From the NCBI GenBank assembly GCA_025055465.1, contig JANWXA010000005.1, positions 1-14,338 on the forward strand: DNA of 14,338 bases, given 5' to 3'. The stretch is from Candidatus Kapaibacterium sp. Lineage in GTDB: Bacteria; Bacteroidota; Ignavibacteria; Kapaibacteriales; HRBIN21. Position 1 is the stretch's first letter, and every line of letters begins with the position of its first letter. Both the position numbers and the translations under genes were made by a program. The notes below the pieces were generated by a model. It saw only the letters and a list, made by a program, of their open reading frames with translations. It ran no database searches and had not been told where the DNA came from. This document shows positions 1 through 7,761 of the stretch, piece after piece.

Positions 1-132
1 GAGATGGGATTCCTGTCCAATCCCGCCGACGAGCGCTTCCTCGCCTCCGAAAAGGGGCAATGGAAGCTGGCGCGGGGCTTAGCCAAGGCTATTTACGAGT
101 ACGCCGCTGAGTATGCCAGTCTCTTGGATTAG
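1..132 (+). CDS. N-acetylmuramoyl-L-alanine amidase, C-terminal end (partial)
   Basis: Frame 1 is open from the first base and ends with TAG at 130-132, giving 43 residues that begin EMGFLSNPADERFL. This matches the C-terminal signature of Amidase_3 family zinc amidases (AmiC/CwlV type), where an E-x-GFLSN-x-x-(D/E)E-x-x-L block carries the catalytic glutamate and is followed by a helix of the kind seen here (residues 22-40, ALAKAIYEYA-like). Such enzymes cut the amide bond between N-acetylmuramic acid and the stem peptide of peptidoglycan outside the cytoplasmic membrane. Only the last exported-domain segment is visible, so the signal peptide, zinc ligands and any SPOR or LysM domains cannot be judged. 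Its stop overlaps the uvrA stop by four bases in convergent orientation, leaving no room for a separate terminator. Confidence 0.8.
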   Translation, partial: EMGFLSNPADERFLASEKGQWKLARGLAKAIYEYAAEYASLLD

Positions 133-3014
133 ACACAGACCGGCCGCGCATGGCGCTGTAATATCCCGCGCAGAAAACGCCCAGTATGGCTTGCCGTGTT
201 CCGCGCAACCTCTTCCGGAGTCCCTTCAGCAACCAAATACCCACCAGCGCCGCCTCCTTCAGGTCCTAGGTCAATGATCCAATCTGCGCACTTGATGACA
301 TCCAAATTGTGCTCAATGACAATAACAGTGTTGCCCAGCTCCACCAGGCGACCGAGGAGCTGCAACAACATACGGATATCCTCGAAGTGAAGGCCCGTCG
401 TGGGCTCGTCCAAGATGTAAAGCGTACGACTGCCACCTTTGGCGAGTTCCCGGGCTAACTTGATGCGCTGGGCCTCCCCGCCGGAGAGCGTCGGTGCTTG
501 CTGCCCCAACCGAATATAGCCCAAGCCAACCTCCTCCAAGATGCGGAGCTTCCGGGCAATGTGGGGGATGTCGGCAAAAAGCTCGGCTGCCTCTTCGACA
601 GTCATATCCAGCACATCAGCAATGTTCCTGTCGCGGTAGCAGACGGCAAGCGTTTCAGGGTTATACCGACGCCCCTGGCAGGCATCACACTGCACGTAGA
701 CGTCGGGTAGAAAGGCCATCTCTATACGCCTAATACCGGCCCCTTCGCATTCTTCGCAGCGTCCACCCCGAACGTTGAAAGAAAAGCGGCCCGGACGATA
801 CCCACGCGCCCGCGCCTCCGGCAGAAGCGCAAAGAAGGCCCGGATATGATCAAAGACACCCGTATACGTTGCCGGATTTGACCGCGGTGTCCGTCCAATG
901 GGGCTTTGCTCAACAGCTACCACCCCCCGAAGATGCTCCACCCCATGCAGAGCCCGATAGGGGAGCGGCACCATGGAACTACGGTAGAAGTGGCGCATTA
1001 GCGCCGGATACAGCGTGTCCATCACCAGGCTGGACTTGCCCGACCCTGAAACACCAGTCACGCAGATCAATGTTTGCAACGGGAAGCGCACAGTGAGCTC
1101 CTTGAGATTGTTGCCACAGGCCCCCTCCAGAACGAGCGAGGCAGCCTGTCCACGACGGCGTTGCCGTGGCAGGGAAATCTCTCTCTCACCGCAGAGGTAC
1201 TGTGCCGTCAGCGACCGCTGGCGAATTGTTTCCGGCAAGCTACTGAGGCTCTTCGGCGATACTACCATCACGACTTCGCCCCCATGGATGCCAGCCCCGG
1301 GACCGATATCTACCAGCAGGTCCGCTGCCTCCATCATGTCCCGGTCATGCTCCACCACCACAATCGTATTGTCCATATCCCGCAGAGTCTTCAGCGCAGC
1401 AATCAAGCGGTGGTTATCCCGGGGGTGCAGCCCAATACTGGGTTCGTCTAATACATATAAGACCCCGACTAACTGGGAACCCAACTGCGCTGCTAACCGA
1501 ATGCGTTGTGTCTCGCCACCAGCGAGAGTCTGTGCTGGACGATTGAGCTGTAAATAGCCTACTCCAACCTCCACAAGGAACTGCAACCGCTGAAGCAGCT
1601 CCTGCAGGATAACCTGTGCAATCCGTCGGGCACGCTCAGAAAGCTGGTCGGGCAACCGCTGCAACCAGCGATAAGCTTCTTCCACAGGCATGGCTGCCAG
1701 CTCAGCGATATTCTTGCCAGCAATTCGCACAGCCAAAAACTCTGGTTTGAGCCGTCCCCCAGCGCAAGCAGAACAGGGGACAGAAGCCATGAATTCCTCT
1801 AACCGACTTCGCAAGCGCGAGTTGCCCCGCTCATACTGATACCGGAGCAATGGAATCAGCCCGGGGAACCTTACCTCAGCGCTGCCCCAACCGGTCTCAA
1901 CCGCCACAGTTCCGGTGCCCCCCCAGAAGAGTTCCTGGCGCAGTGCTTCCGGAAGCTCGGCAAAAGGGGTTTTTGGAGCAACTTCCCAACGACGCAGAAG
2001 TCCTTCCACCTGCCGCCACAGCATTCCCCAGGGACGGTCGCGAGGAAGAGCGATCGCCCCATCTGTTACTGGACGCATTGGCTCTACGATCAAAGCCTGC
2101 GGGAGAAAGTCGAAAACCACCCCCAATCCATCGCAGGTACGACATGCCCCATACGGGGAGTTGAAGGAGAAACTGTTGGGTGCCAGTTCCTCATACGAAC
2201 GTCCGCACTGGGGGCACATCCGCTGAGTACTGACAAGCCACGGACGCCACCCTGCAGATTCCTCGACGAGCACAAGCGCCGTCTGCTGGCCCAACTGGAG
2301 AGCCAGTTCCAGCGAACCCGCAACACGCTCGTGCATGTCCGGGGCAGCAACACAGCGGTCCACCACAACTTCAATATCGTGGGTTTGGTACCGGCTAACC
2401 TGGAAACCCGGCTCCAGTTCATGAAACTCCCCGTCAACGCGGACATGGAGAAAGCCCTGCTTCCGAAACTGCTCAAAAAGCTCGCGGTAGTGCCCCTTGC
2501 GGCCTCGCACCACGGGTGCCAGAATCTGGAACCGGCGCCCACGTGGTAATTCCAGCAATTGCCCCACTATTTGGTCTACGCTCTGCGCCTGAACTGGAAC
2601 GCCACAGTCTACGCAGAACTGCTGGCCTACCCGCGCGTAGAGCAAGCGCAGGTAATCGTATACCTGGGTAATAGTGCCCACGGTTGACCGCGGCGAGTGG
2701 CCTGTCGTTTTCTGCTCGATAGCAATTGCTGGGGCTAAACCTTCTATAGAGTCCACGTCAGGCTTAGGCATGATCTGTAAAAATTGCCGAGCGTAGGCAG
2801 AGAGGCACTCCACGTACCGGCGCTGCCCTTCGGCGTAGAGCGTGTCAAAAGCAAGCGACGATTTACCTGAACCCGAAACCCCAGTGATGACAATGAGCTT
2901 CCCGTGGGGCAGCTCCAAATGAATGTTCCGCAGATTATGCTGCCGAGCTCCGTGGATAAGAATGTGCGTTGCCTCGGTACCTTCAGCTCTCGAAGGCGTG
3001 GTAGAGGCTGCCAT
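129..3014 (-). CDS. uvrA: Excinuclease ABC subunit A (UvrA)
   Basis: DNA damage recognition ATPase of nucleotide excision repair, acting as a dimer with UvrB. The 961 residues match the usual 940-960. First half: Walker A GVSGSGKS (45-52), zinc module C267/C270/C291/C294, signature at 497-501, and VLDEPSIGLHPRDN (521-534). Second half: Walker A (654-661), zinc finger C753/C756/C776/C779, LSGGE (843-847), and ILDEPTTGLHFED. The frame stays open upstream to 3167, but that would overlap the divergent nnr gene and add a cysteine- and tryptophan-rich stretch unlike UvrA, so ATG at 3014 is chosen; no clear Shine-Dalgarno precedes it. The first signature reads LAGGE rather than LSGGE (Ala498). Transcribed alone, divergently from the nnr operon. 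Identity is certain; the start is likely. Confidence 0.97.
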   Translation of the reverse strand: MAASTTPSRAEGTEATHILIHGARQHNLRNIHLELPHGKLIVITGVSGSGKSSLAFDTLYAEGQRRYVECLSAYARQFLQIMPKPDVDSIEGLAPAIAIEQKTTGHSPRSTVGTITQVYDYLRLLYARVGQQFCVDCGVPVQAQSVDQIVGQLLELPRGRRFQILAPVVRGRKGHYRELFEQFRKQGFLHVRVDGEFHELEPGFQVSRYQTHDIEVVVDRCVAAPDMHERVAGSLELALQLGQQTALVLVEESAGWRPWLVSTQRMCPQCGRSYEELAPNSFSFNSPYGACRTCDGLGVVFDFLPQALIVEPMRPVTDGAIALPRDRPWGMLWRQVEGLLRRWEVAPKTPFAELPEALRQELFWGGTGTVAVETGWGSAEVRFPGLIPLLRYQYERGNSRLRSRLEEFMASVPCSACAGGRLKPEFLAVRIAGKNIAELAAMPVEEAYRWLQRLPDQLSERARRIAQVILQELLQRLQFLVEVGVGYLQLNRPAQTLAGGETQRIRLAAQLGSQLVGVLYVLDEPSIGLHPRDNHRLIAALKTLRDMDNTIVVVEHDRDMMEAADLLVDIGPGAGIHGGEVVMVVSPKSLSSLPETIRQRSLTAQYLCGEREISLPRQRRRGQAASLVLEGACGNNLKELTVRFPLQTLICVTGVSGSGKSSLVMDTLYPALMRHFYRSSMVPLPYRALHGVEHLRGVVAVEQSPIGRTPRSNPATYTGVFDHIRAFFALLPEARARGYRPGRFSFNVRGGRCEECEGAGIRRIEMAFLPDVYVQCDACQGRRYNPETLAVCYRDRNIADVLDMTVEEAAELFADIPHIARKLRILEEVGLGYIRLGQQAPTLSGGEAQRIKLARELAKGGSRTLYILDEPTTGLHFEDIRMLLQLLGRLVELGNTVIVIEHNLDVIKCADWIIDLGPEGGGAGGYLVAEGTPEEVARNTASHTGRFLRGILQRHARPVCV

Positions 3015-3107
3015 AGTATCCGTAACAGTAATCGCTGTCCAAAGCAAGCAAAGATAAAAGGTTGCCTGTAATTTTGCGACGCTGATGCACACCCAAGGAC
3101 ACCCAGC
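3015..3107. promoter_or_regulatory. Divergent uvrA / nnr promoter region
   Basis: This 93-base spacer must hold the start signals for both uvrA (leftward) and the nnrE-D to greA operon (rightward). Two exact TAnnTTTG octamers, the -7 consensus known from Bacteroidota promoters, are present: TATCTTTG on the minus strand (3056 to 3049) and TAATTTTG on the plus strand (3069-3076). Neither has a convincing TTTG at about -33. An imperfect dyad, ACAG-N6-CTGT with a central AT match, lies at 3025-3038 between the minus-strand octamer and the uvrA start, where an operator would sit. On the plus side AAGGA at about 3094-3098 is a good ribosome-binding site for the gene at 3108. Promoter assignment is inference from motif match and position. 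Confidence 0.5.
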
Positions 3108-4628
3108 ATGCTTCCCATTCTTACTCCCGACCAAATGCGGCGTGCAGACACTCTCGCCATAGAGCAAGGAGTTCCGTCGGCGCTGCTGATGGAAAATGCA
3201 GCCCGATCCGCCGCAGACATTCTGGAACGATGGCTTGGGGAAAAGCGCCCGAACAGGCCCACTGCCCTTATCGCCTGCGGGAGCGGCAACAACGGCGGAG
3301 ATGGTTTCGCTTTAGCGCGCCACCTTACTTGCCGAGGTTGGAAGGTGCATGTTTGGTGGACAGGTGCTCGCGAACGCATGTCCCCAGAAACAGCCACCAA
3401 CCTGGCCGCCCTGGAAGGCCTCCGCATCTCCACAGTCCACATCCCTCCAGGACAATTTCCACCACTGCCCCCACCAGCGGACTTGGTTGTAGATGCTCTG
3501 CTGGGCGTTGGTAGCCGCCCGCCCCTGCGGGACGACGTTCTTACCATCCTGCGCATTTTGCGTTCCCTGCCCGCCCGACACGTAGCGATAGATATCCCCA
3601 CTGGACTGAACGCAGAAACCGGCGAAGCTGACCCCGAGGCCTTCTGCGCTGAGCTCACGATCACTATGTTCGCCCTCAAAACTGGCCTCCTCCTCAACGA
3701 GGGGTGGCACTTATGTGGGCAAATAGAAGTGGCTTCGTTAGGGGTACCCCACACACTGGCGGCCGAGCAGGCTGACACATGGATATTAGAGTGGTCGGAC
3801 GTTCAAGCCGGGTTTCCGGTTCGACGCCGTATTAGCACAAAGTTTGACTATGGAAGGGTGGGCATTGTCGCTGGCTCGGCAATGATGGCGGGAGCAGCCG
3901 CTCTGGCCGCCAATGCTGCTATCCGAAGCGGTGCCGGTCTGGTTTACCTCTATACTGCTGGGCGCATTCACAGTGCTGTCTCTCCCGAAATCATTGCGCG
4001 CCAGCTACCTTCAACCCCCGAAGGATGGCTGACACCAGAAGCCTTGCCTGCACTCCAAGAACTCCTGGAGCGCGTAGACACACTTGTCGTTGGACCAGGA
4101 ACCGGAATCGCCGCCACCCCCACGCTACACGAACTCCTCCAACTGGTACCGGAACGCTTGCCGACAGTCATAGACGCGGACGCCCTCCGAACAATCACAC
4201 CGGAGAGCTGCCTTCCACCAACGCGGGTATTGACTCCGCATATCGGGGAATTTTCCCGCATGACAGGTGAATCCAGGGAAAACGTTTCACGCCGTGCCCC
4301 CTGGCTGGCGCGCCACTGGGCGCAACGCTGGGGTGGCATTGTCCTGCTCAAGCACGTCCCTACTATCATCACTGACGGGCAGCGTTCGTACTGGAACTGC
4401 ATAGGTAATCCCGGTATGGCAACCGCTGGCTCGGGAGACGTCCTTGCAGGCATAATTGGAGCTCTGCTGGCACGCGGACTCCCACCCCTACAGGCCGCTG
4501 CTTTTGCTGCCTTCCTCCACGGTGCCGCCGGGGACCAGTGTCTCCGTTCCAGCTCTGCAGAAAGCCTCACAGCTTCCGCACTCTTGGATGCCCTTCCTTC
4601 CGTCCTGCCACAGCCAGCGATTGTATGA
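3108..4628 (+). CDS. nnr: Bifunctional NAD(P)H-hydrate epimerase / ADP-dependent NAD(P)H-hydrate dehydratase
   Basis: Repairs hydrated nicotinamide cofactors in the cytosol: the N-terminal YjeF_N domain interconverts R- and S-NAD(P)HX, and the C-terminal ribokinase-like domain dehydrates S-NAD(P)HX using ADP. The 506 residues fit the fused form found in many bacteria. Epimerase marks are LLMENAARS (27-35), GSGNNGGDGFALAR (58-71) and the VVDALLG block near 127. The dehydratase starts near residue 245 with KFDYGRVGIVAGS, has AIRSGAGLVYLYT, the VIDADAL block and TPHIGEF, and ends with NPGMATAGSGDVLAGI, whose Asp444 is the expected catalytic base. A Shine-Dalgarno AAGGA lies about nine bases before ATG 3108. 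It heads the operon, and its last codons overlap the next gene as ATGA, which suggests translational coupling. Also called nnrD or yjeF in various genomes. Confidence 0.95.
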   Translation: MLPILTPDQMRRADTLAIEQGVPSALLMENAARSAADILERWLGEKRPNRPTALIACGSGNNGGDGFALARHLTCRGWKVHVWWTGARERMSPETATNLAALEGLRISTVHIPPGQFPPLPPPADLVVDALLGVGSRPPLRDDVLTILRILRSLPARHVAIDIPTGLNAETGEADPEAFCAELTITMFALKTGLLLNEGWHLCGQIEVASLGVPHTLAAEQADTWILEWSDVQAGFPVRRRISTKFDYGRVGIVAGSAMMAGAAALAANAAIRSGAGLVYLYTAGRIHSAVSPEIIARQLPSTPEGWLTPEALPALQELLERVDTLVVGPGTGIAATPTLHELLQLVPERLPTVIDADALRTITPESCLPPTRVLTPHIGEFSRMTGESRENVSRRAPWLARHWAQRWGGIVLLKHVPTIITDGQRSYWNCIGNPGMATAGSGDVLAGIIGALLARGLPPLQAAAFAAFLHGAAGDQCLRSSSAESLTASALLDALPSVLPQPAIV

Positions 4629-5008
4629 AGCGCTACCTTGCTCTCTTCCCCGCCTTGCTCTACGCTGCTACAATTGCTTTCATCTCGCACATCCCGGGCC
4701 TACAGCCTCCCGCAGGAGTTTCGTGGGCTGATAAACTAATCCACGCCCTGCTCTACGCTGGCTTCGGACTGGCTTTGGCCCTGGCCCTCACGGCGCAGCT
4801 CCGAGAAGGCTCCTTCCGCATGATCGCTCTCTGGACGCTTCTTCTGGGGGGGCTCTACGCCGCAGCCGACGAAGTCCACCAACTGTTCGTCCCACATCGT
4901 GTCGCTGACATTACGGACTGGCTGGCAGACGTCCTGGGTCTATGCCTCAGCCTCCCCATGAGTCGGTTTTTCAACCAGCGGTGGCGCCAATGGCTCCAGA
5001 AACCATAG
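4625..5008 (+). CDS. VanZ-like family membrane protein
   Basis: A 127-residue integral membrane protein with about four hydrophobic segments (roughly 5-22, 41-58, 66-84 and 99-112). It carries the VanZ-like hallmarks: WADKLIHALLYAGFG (34-48) with the conserved Asp-Lys-x-x-His, and ADEVHQLFVPHRVADITDWLADVLG (81-105) with the conserved DE-x-x-Q, Arg and two Asp residues. VanZ was named for low-level teicoplanin resistance, but the molecular role of these small stand-alone members is unknown, so no resistance function is claimed here. The start at 4625 gives the ATGA overlap with the preceding nnr stop; a longer frame exists upstream, but its N-terminus is just nnr read out of frame. Its 3' end overlaps tgt by 19 bases. 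Confidence 0.85.
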   Translation: MKRYLALFPALLYAATIAFISHIPGLQPPAGVSWADKLIHALLYAGFGLALALALTAQLREGSFRMIALWTLLLGGLYAAADEVHQLFVPHRVADITDWLADVLGLCLSLPMSRFFNQRWRQWLQKP

Positions 5009-6195
5009 GCTTTCAGACTACCGCAACCGATCCCCAGTCCAATGCCCGCGTTGGACTCCTCCGAACCGCCCACGGTCCCGTGGAAACCCCAGCCTTCATG
5101 CCCGTAGGAACGCAGGGAACCATCAAAGCGCTGGACCACCGCCGGGCACATGAGTTAGGTGTGCAAATCTTGCTCTGCAATGCCTACCACCTATACCTGC
5201 GCCCTGGGATTGAGGCCATTGAACGCTCAGGTGGACTACACCGCTTTATCGGCTGGGAGAAACCAATCCTAACCGACAGCGGCGGCTACCAAATTTTTTC
5301 CCTTCAGCAACTCCGGCGCCTCTCTGACGACGGAGTGGAGTTCCGCTCTCACATTGACGGTTCACTCCATCGGTTTACCCCAGAATTAGTCATCGCTATT
5401 CAGCGTTCGCTGGGATCCGACATAATGATGACACTGGACGAGTGCCCGCCGTACCCAGCCGAGCGGGCAGTCCTCGAGTGTGCCGTACGGCGAACTCTTC
5501 TCTGGGCACAGCGGGCTTGGCAAGCCTTCCAGTCCAGCGCGCCCCGCTACGGCAGCCGTCAGCTCTTGTTCGGAATTGGGCAGGGCGGGACAGACCCCAC
5601 ACTCCGCCGCCAATGTCTAAGCGAACTCTGTCAGTGGAACTTCGACGGCTTCGCTATCGGCGGGCTCTCCGTCGGTGAACCAACCGAGTTGCTGTACGAT
5701 ATGGTAGCACTCTCTACCGAACTGCTGCCCGCCGACCGCCCGCGATATCTCATGGGAGTAGGCACCCCCGAAAACATCCTGACATCTATCGAACATGGTG
5801 TGGACCTCTTCGACTGTGTCCTCCCCACCCGGAACGCCCGCAACGGGCAGCTTTTCACAACCCGTGGCAAAATCAACATTCACAACGCCCGCTGGCGTCA
5901 TTCTGACGAACCCATAGACCCGGAAGTTGACCACCCAGTTAGCCGTACCGTCACTCTGGGCTATCTGCGCCACCTCTTCACTGCAGGCGAAGTCACTGCC
6001 CTTATACTCGCCACGGAACACAACTTGGCGTTTTACCACTGGCTTTTGGCAACAGCACGGCAGAAAATACGGGATGGAAGCTTTCGTCACTGGAAACGCT
6101 CGTTTCTGGAGCGCCTCCAACAAGCAAAAGTCGAAACATCAGACGAGGATCCCAATGCCGCCAATCTACGCAGCCGCTGCTCCACAGGGCGCTGA
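4990..6195 (+). CDS. tgt: tRNA-guanine transglycosylase (queuine tRNA-ribosyltransferase)
   Basis: Exchanges guanine 34 of GUN-anticodon tRNAs for preQ1 on the way to queuosine. The 401-residue protein has the TIM-barrel landmarks: ARVGLLRTAHGPVETPAFMPVGTQG (19-43), TDSGGYQIFSLQ with Asp96 as the general acid/base, GIGQGG (195-200), GGLSVGE (224-230) and VDLFDCVLPTRNARNG with Asp275 as the nucleophile. The C-terminal structural zinc site is altered: the usual C-x-C-x-x-C after PE is V313-x-H315-x-x-S318, while the fourth ligand His344 (EHNLAFY) remains. ATG 4990 is preferred over 4942 because family alignment begins there; no clear Shine-Dalgarno is seen. It overlaps the VanZ gene by 19 bases and yajC by 41 bases, so it is cotranscribed. 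The last 25 residues are unlike the family core. Confidence 0.95.
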   Translation: MAPETIGFQTTATDPQSNARVGLLRTAHGPVETPAFMPVGTQGTIKALDHRRAHELGVQILLCNAYHLYLRPGIEAIERSGGLHRFIGWEKPILTDSGGYQIFSLQQLRRLSDDGVEFRSHIDGSLHRFTPELVIAIQRSLGSDIMMTLDECPPYPAERAVLECAVRRTLLWAQRAWQAFQSSAPRYGSRQLLFGIGQGGTDPTLRRQCLSELCQWNFDGFAIGGLSVGEPTELLYDMVALSTELLPADRPRYLMGVGTPENILTSIEHGVDLFDCVLPTRNARNGQLFTTRGKINIHNARWRHSDEPIDPEVDHPVSRTVTLGYLRHLFTAGEVTALILATEHNLAFYHWLLATARQKIRDGSFRHWKRSFLERLQQAKVETSDEDPNAANLRSRCSTGR

Positions 6196-6463
6196 CCCTA
6201 CCGCCGGACTAATTAGCACGCTCATCTTCTTCGGTGCTATCCTGCTTATCTTTTACGTGATGATCATCCGCCCGCAGGTTAAGCGGCAGAAAGAGCATCA
6301 GAAAATGCTCAGCGAACTCAAAAAGGGTGACCGTATCGTCACGACCGCGGGCATCCACGGCACCGTCACCGACATTGAGGACAGCGTCGTTGTCCTCCAA
6401 ATTGCTGACAATACCCGTATCCGTCTAGAAAAATCTGCCATCGCCACGGTGTTGAAAAAGTAA
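6155..6463 (+). CDS. yajC: Preprotein translocase accessory subunit YajC
   Basis: Small inner-membrane partner of SecDF-YidC in protein export. The 102 residues have the standard layout: a short Ala-rich N-terminus, one transmembrane helix (about 18-37, ending FYVMIIRPQ with the typical RPQ boundary), a basic KRQKEHQKMLSELKKGD linker, and a beta-rich domain with GDRIVTTAGIHGTV and ALSAI-like KSAIATVLKK end. The start ATG 6155 has GAGGA five bases upstream (6145-6149) and lies inside the last 41 bases of tgt. The tgt-yajC pairing is common across bacteria, though secD and secF, often next, are not here; ribBA follows after five bases. Identification is firm. Confidence 0.93.
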   Translation: MPPIYAAAAPQGADPTAGLISTLIFFGAILLIFYVMIIRPQVKRQKEHQKMLSELKKGDRIVTTAGIHGTVTDIEDSVVVLQIADNTRIRLEKSAIATVLKK

Positions 6464-6468
6464 CAGCT

Positions 6469-7761
6469 ATGGGCGGCATCCACTTCAATACAATTGAAGA
6501 AGCTCTCCAAGACCTGGTTTCGGGCAAGATGGTGCTCGTCGTGGATGACGAAGACCGCGAAAACGAGGGCGATCTGATCTGTGCAGCACAGTTTTGCACC
6601 CCCGACGCCATCAACTTCATGGCTGCGAAGGCCCGCGGACTCATCTGTGTCGCCATCACTGAGCAACGCGCCCATGAGCTCCGGCTCGACGTTATGGTTC
6701 ACACAAATACAGCTCTTCACGGCACACGATTTACCGTCTCCGTGGACTACCTCCACGGGACCAGCACGGGGATCTCGGCCTTTGACCGAGCGGCAACTGC
6801 GCGAGCTTTAGCCGACCCGGAAACAAAGCCTGAAGATCTTGCCCGACCTGGACATGTATTCCCACTCATCGCCGTCGAGGAAGGGGTCCTCCGCCGAGCC
6901 GGACACACAGAAGCCGCCATCGACCTCATGCGCTTGGCACGACTCAAGCCCGCCGCCGTCCTCTGCGAAATCCTCAACGAGGACGGCACTATGGCACGCT
7001 TACCACAGTTATCCGAATTCGCCCATCGCTATGGACTCAAGCTCATCAGCGTACGTGACCTCATCGCCTACCGACTCCGCACCGACACGCTAGTCCGCCC
7101 TGTCGCAGAGGCTACTCTGCCTACTGTCATAGGGACTTTTCACATCGTGGTCTACCAGAACATTGTGGACTCCCAAGAGCACGTTGCCTTGGTGAAAGGA
7201 AGCTGGGGCGAAAACGAACCCGTCCTCGTTCGCGTCCACTCCCAGTGTCTGAGCGGCGATGTATTTGCATCACTGCGCTGCGACTGTGGACCTCAGCTTC
7301 ATGCCTCTATGCGCATCATAGAGCGCGAAGGCAAAGGCGTTCTGCTTTACATGCAACAAGAAGGTCGTGGCATCGGCCTTAGCAACAAAATCCGCGCATA
7401 TGCCTTGCAGGAACAAGGCTTGGATACGGTGGAAGCTAATCAGCGTCTGGGATTCCGGCCGGACTTGCGAGTCTACGGAATCGGCGCCCAACTTCTGCGT
7501 CTTCTGGGCGTCCGTAAAATGCGCCTCCTCACGAATAACCCACGGAAAATCGTTGGTTTAGAAGCATACGGCCTGGAAATCGTTGAACGAGTGCCTATTG
7601 AGATTGAGCCCAACGACTGGAACTTAGGCTACCTCTTGGCAAAACAGCAAAAATTAGGCCACTGGCTCACCGTGGGGCATCTCCCCGCTATCCCCACAGC
7701 AGAGCCAACCAGCGATAAAGTGGAACAAAGTAACTCTCGTAGTGCGGACGGCCATGGCTGA
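6469..7761 (+). CDS. ribBA: Bifunctional 3,4-dihydroxy-2-butanone-4-phosphate synthase / GTP cyclohydrolase II
   Basis: Makes both starting units of riboflavin: the RibB half converts ribulose 5-phosphate to the four-carbon unit, and the RibA half opens GTP to the pyrimidine. RibB marks are VVDDEDRENEGDL (24-36), GTSTGISAFDRA (97-108), ARPGHVFPL (125-133) and RAGHTEAAIDL (143-153). RibA marks are HSQCLSGDVFASLRCDCGPQ with zinc ligands Cys260, Cys271 and Cys273, YMQQEGRGIGL (294-304), DTVEANQRLG, and LLTNNPRK (353-360). The 430-residue length is slightly longer than the usual near-400 form because of a short polar tail after residue 400. It starts five bases after yajC with no recognisable Shine-Dalgarno and ends eight bases inside greA, so it depends on the upstream operon promoter. 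No FMN riboswitch is seen before it. Confidence 0.96.
   Translation: MGGIHFNTIEEALQDLVSGKMVLVVDDEDRENEGDLICAAQFCTPDAINFMAAKARGLICVAITEQRAHELRLDVMVHTNTALHGTRFTVSVDYLHGTSTGISAFDRAATARALADPETKPEDLARPGHVFPLIAVEEGVLRRAGHTEAAIDLMRLARLKPAAVLCEILNEDGTMARLPQLSEFAHRYGLKLISVRDLIAYRLRTDTLVRPVAEATLPTVIGTFHIVVYQNIVDSQEHVALVKGSWGENEPVLVRVHSQCLSGDVFASLRCDCGPQLHASMRIIEREGKGVLLYMQQEGRGIGLSNKIRAYALQEQGLDTVEANQRLGFRPDLRVYGIGAQLLRLLGVRKMRLLTNNPRKIVGLEAYGLEIVERVPIEIEPNDWNLGYLLAKQQKLGHWLTVGHLPAIPTAEPTSDKVEQSNSRSADGHG

Noticed and set aside
3015..3167. 51-codon N-terminal extension of uvrA
   Set aside because: It would overlap the divergent nnr coding sequence and does not look like UvrA; ATG 3014 gives the normal length.
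2744..3778. 344-codon minus-strand open frame across the start of uvrA, the spacer and nnr
   Set aside because: It is antisense to two clearly conserved genes, is rich in Arg, Ser and Pro as shadow frames of G+C-rich DNA are, and shows no recognisable domain.
3968..4690. 240-codon minus-strand open frame opposite nnr
   Set aside because: It is a shadow of the strongly conserved dehydratase domain on the other strand, with no motif of its own.
4625..5008. VanZ-like gene as a glycopeptide resistance determinant
   Set aside because: There are no vanR, vanS, vanH, vanA or vanX genes nearby, and the gene is embedded in a housekeeping operon; the family name does not establish resistance.
6464..6468. 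FMN riboswitch before ribBA
   Set aside because: Only five bases separate yajC and ribBA, and no such fold is evident in the upstream coding sequence.
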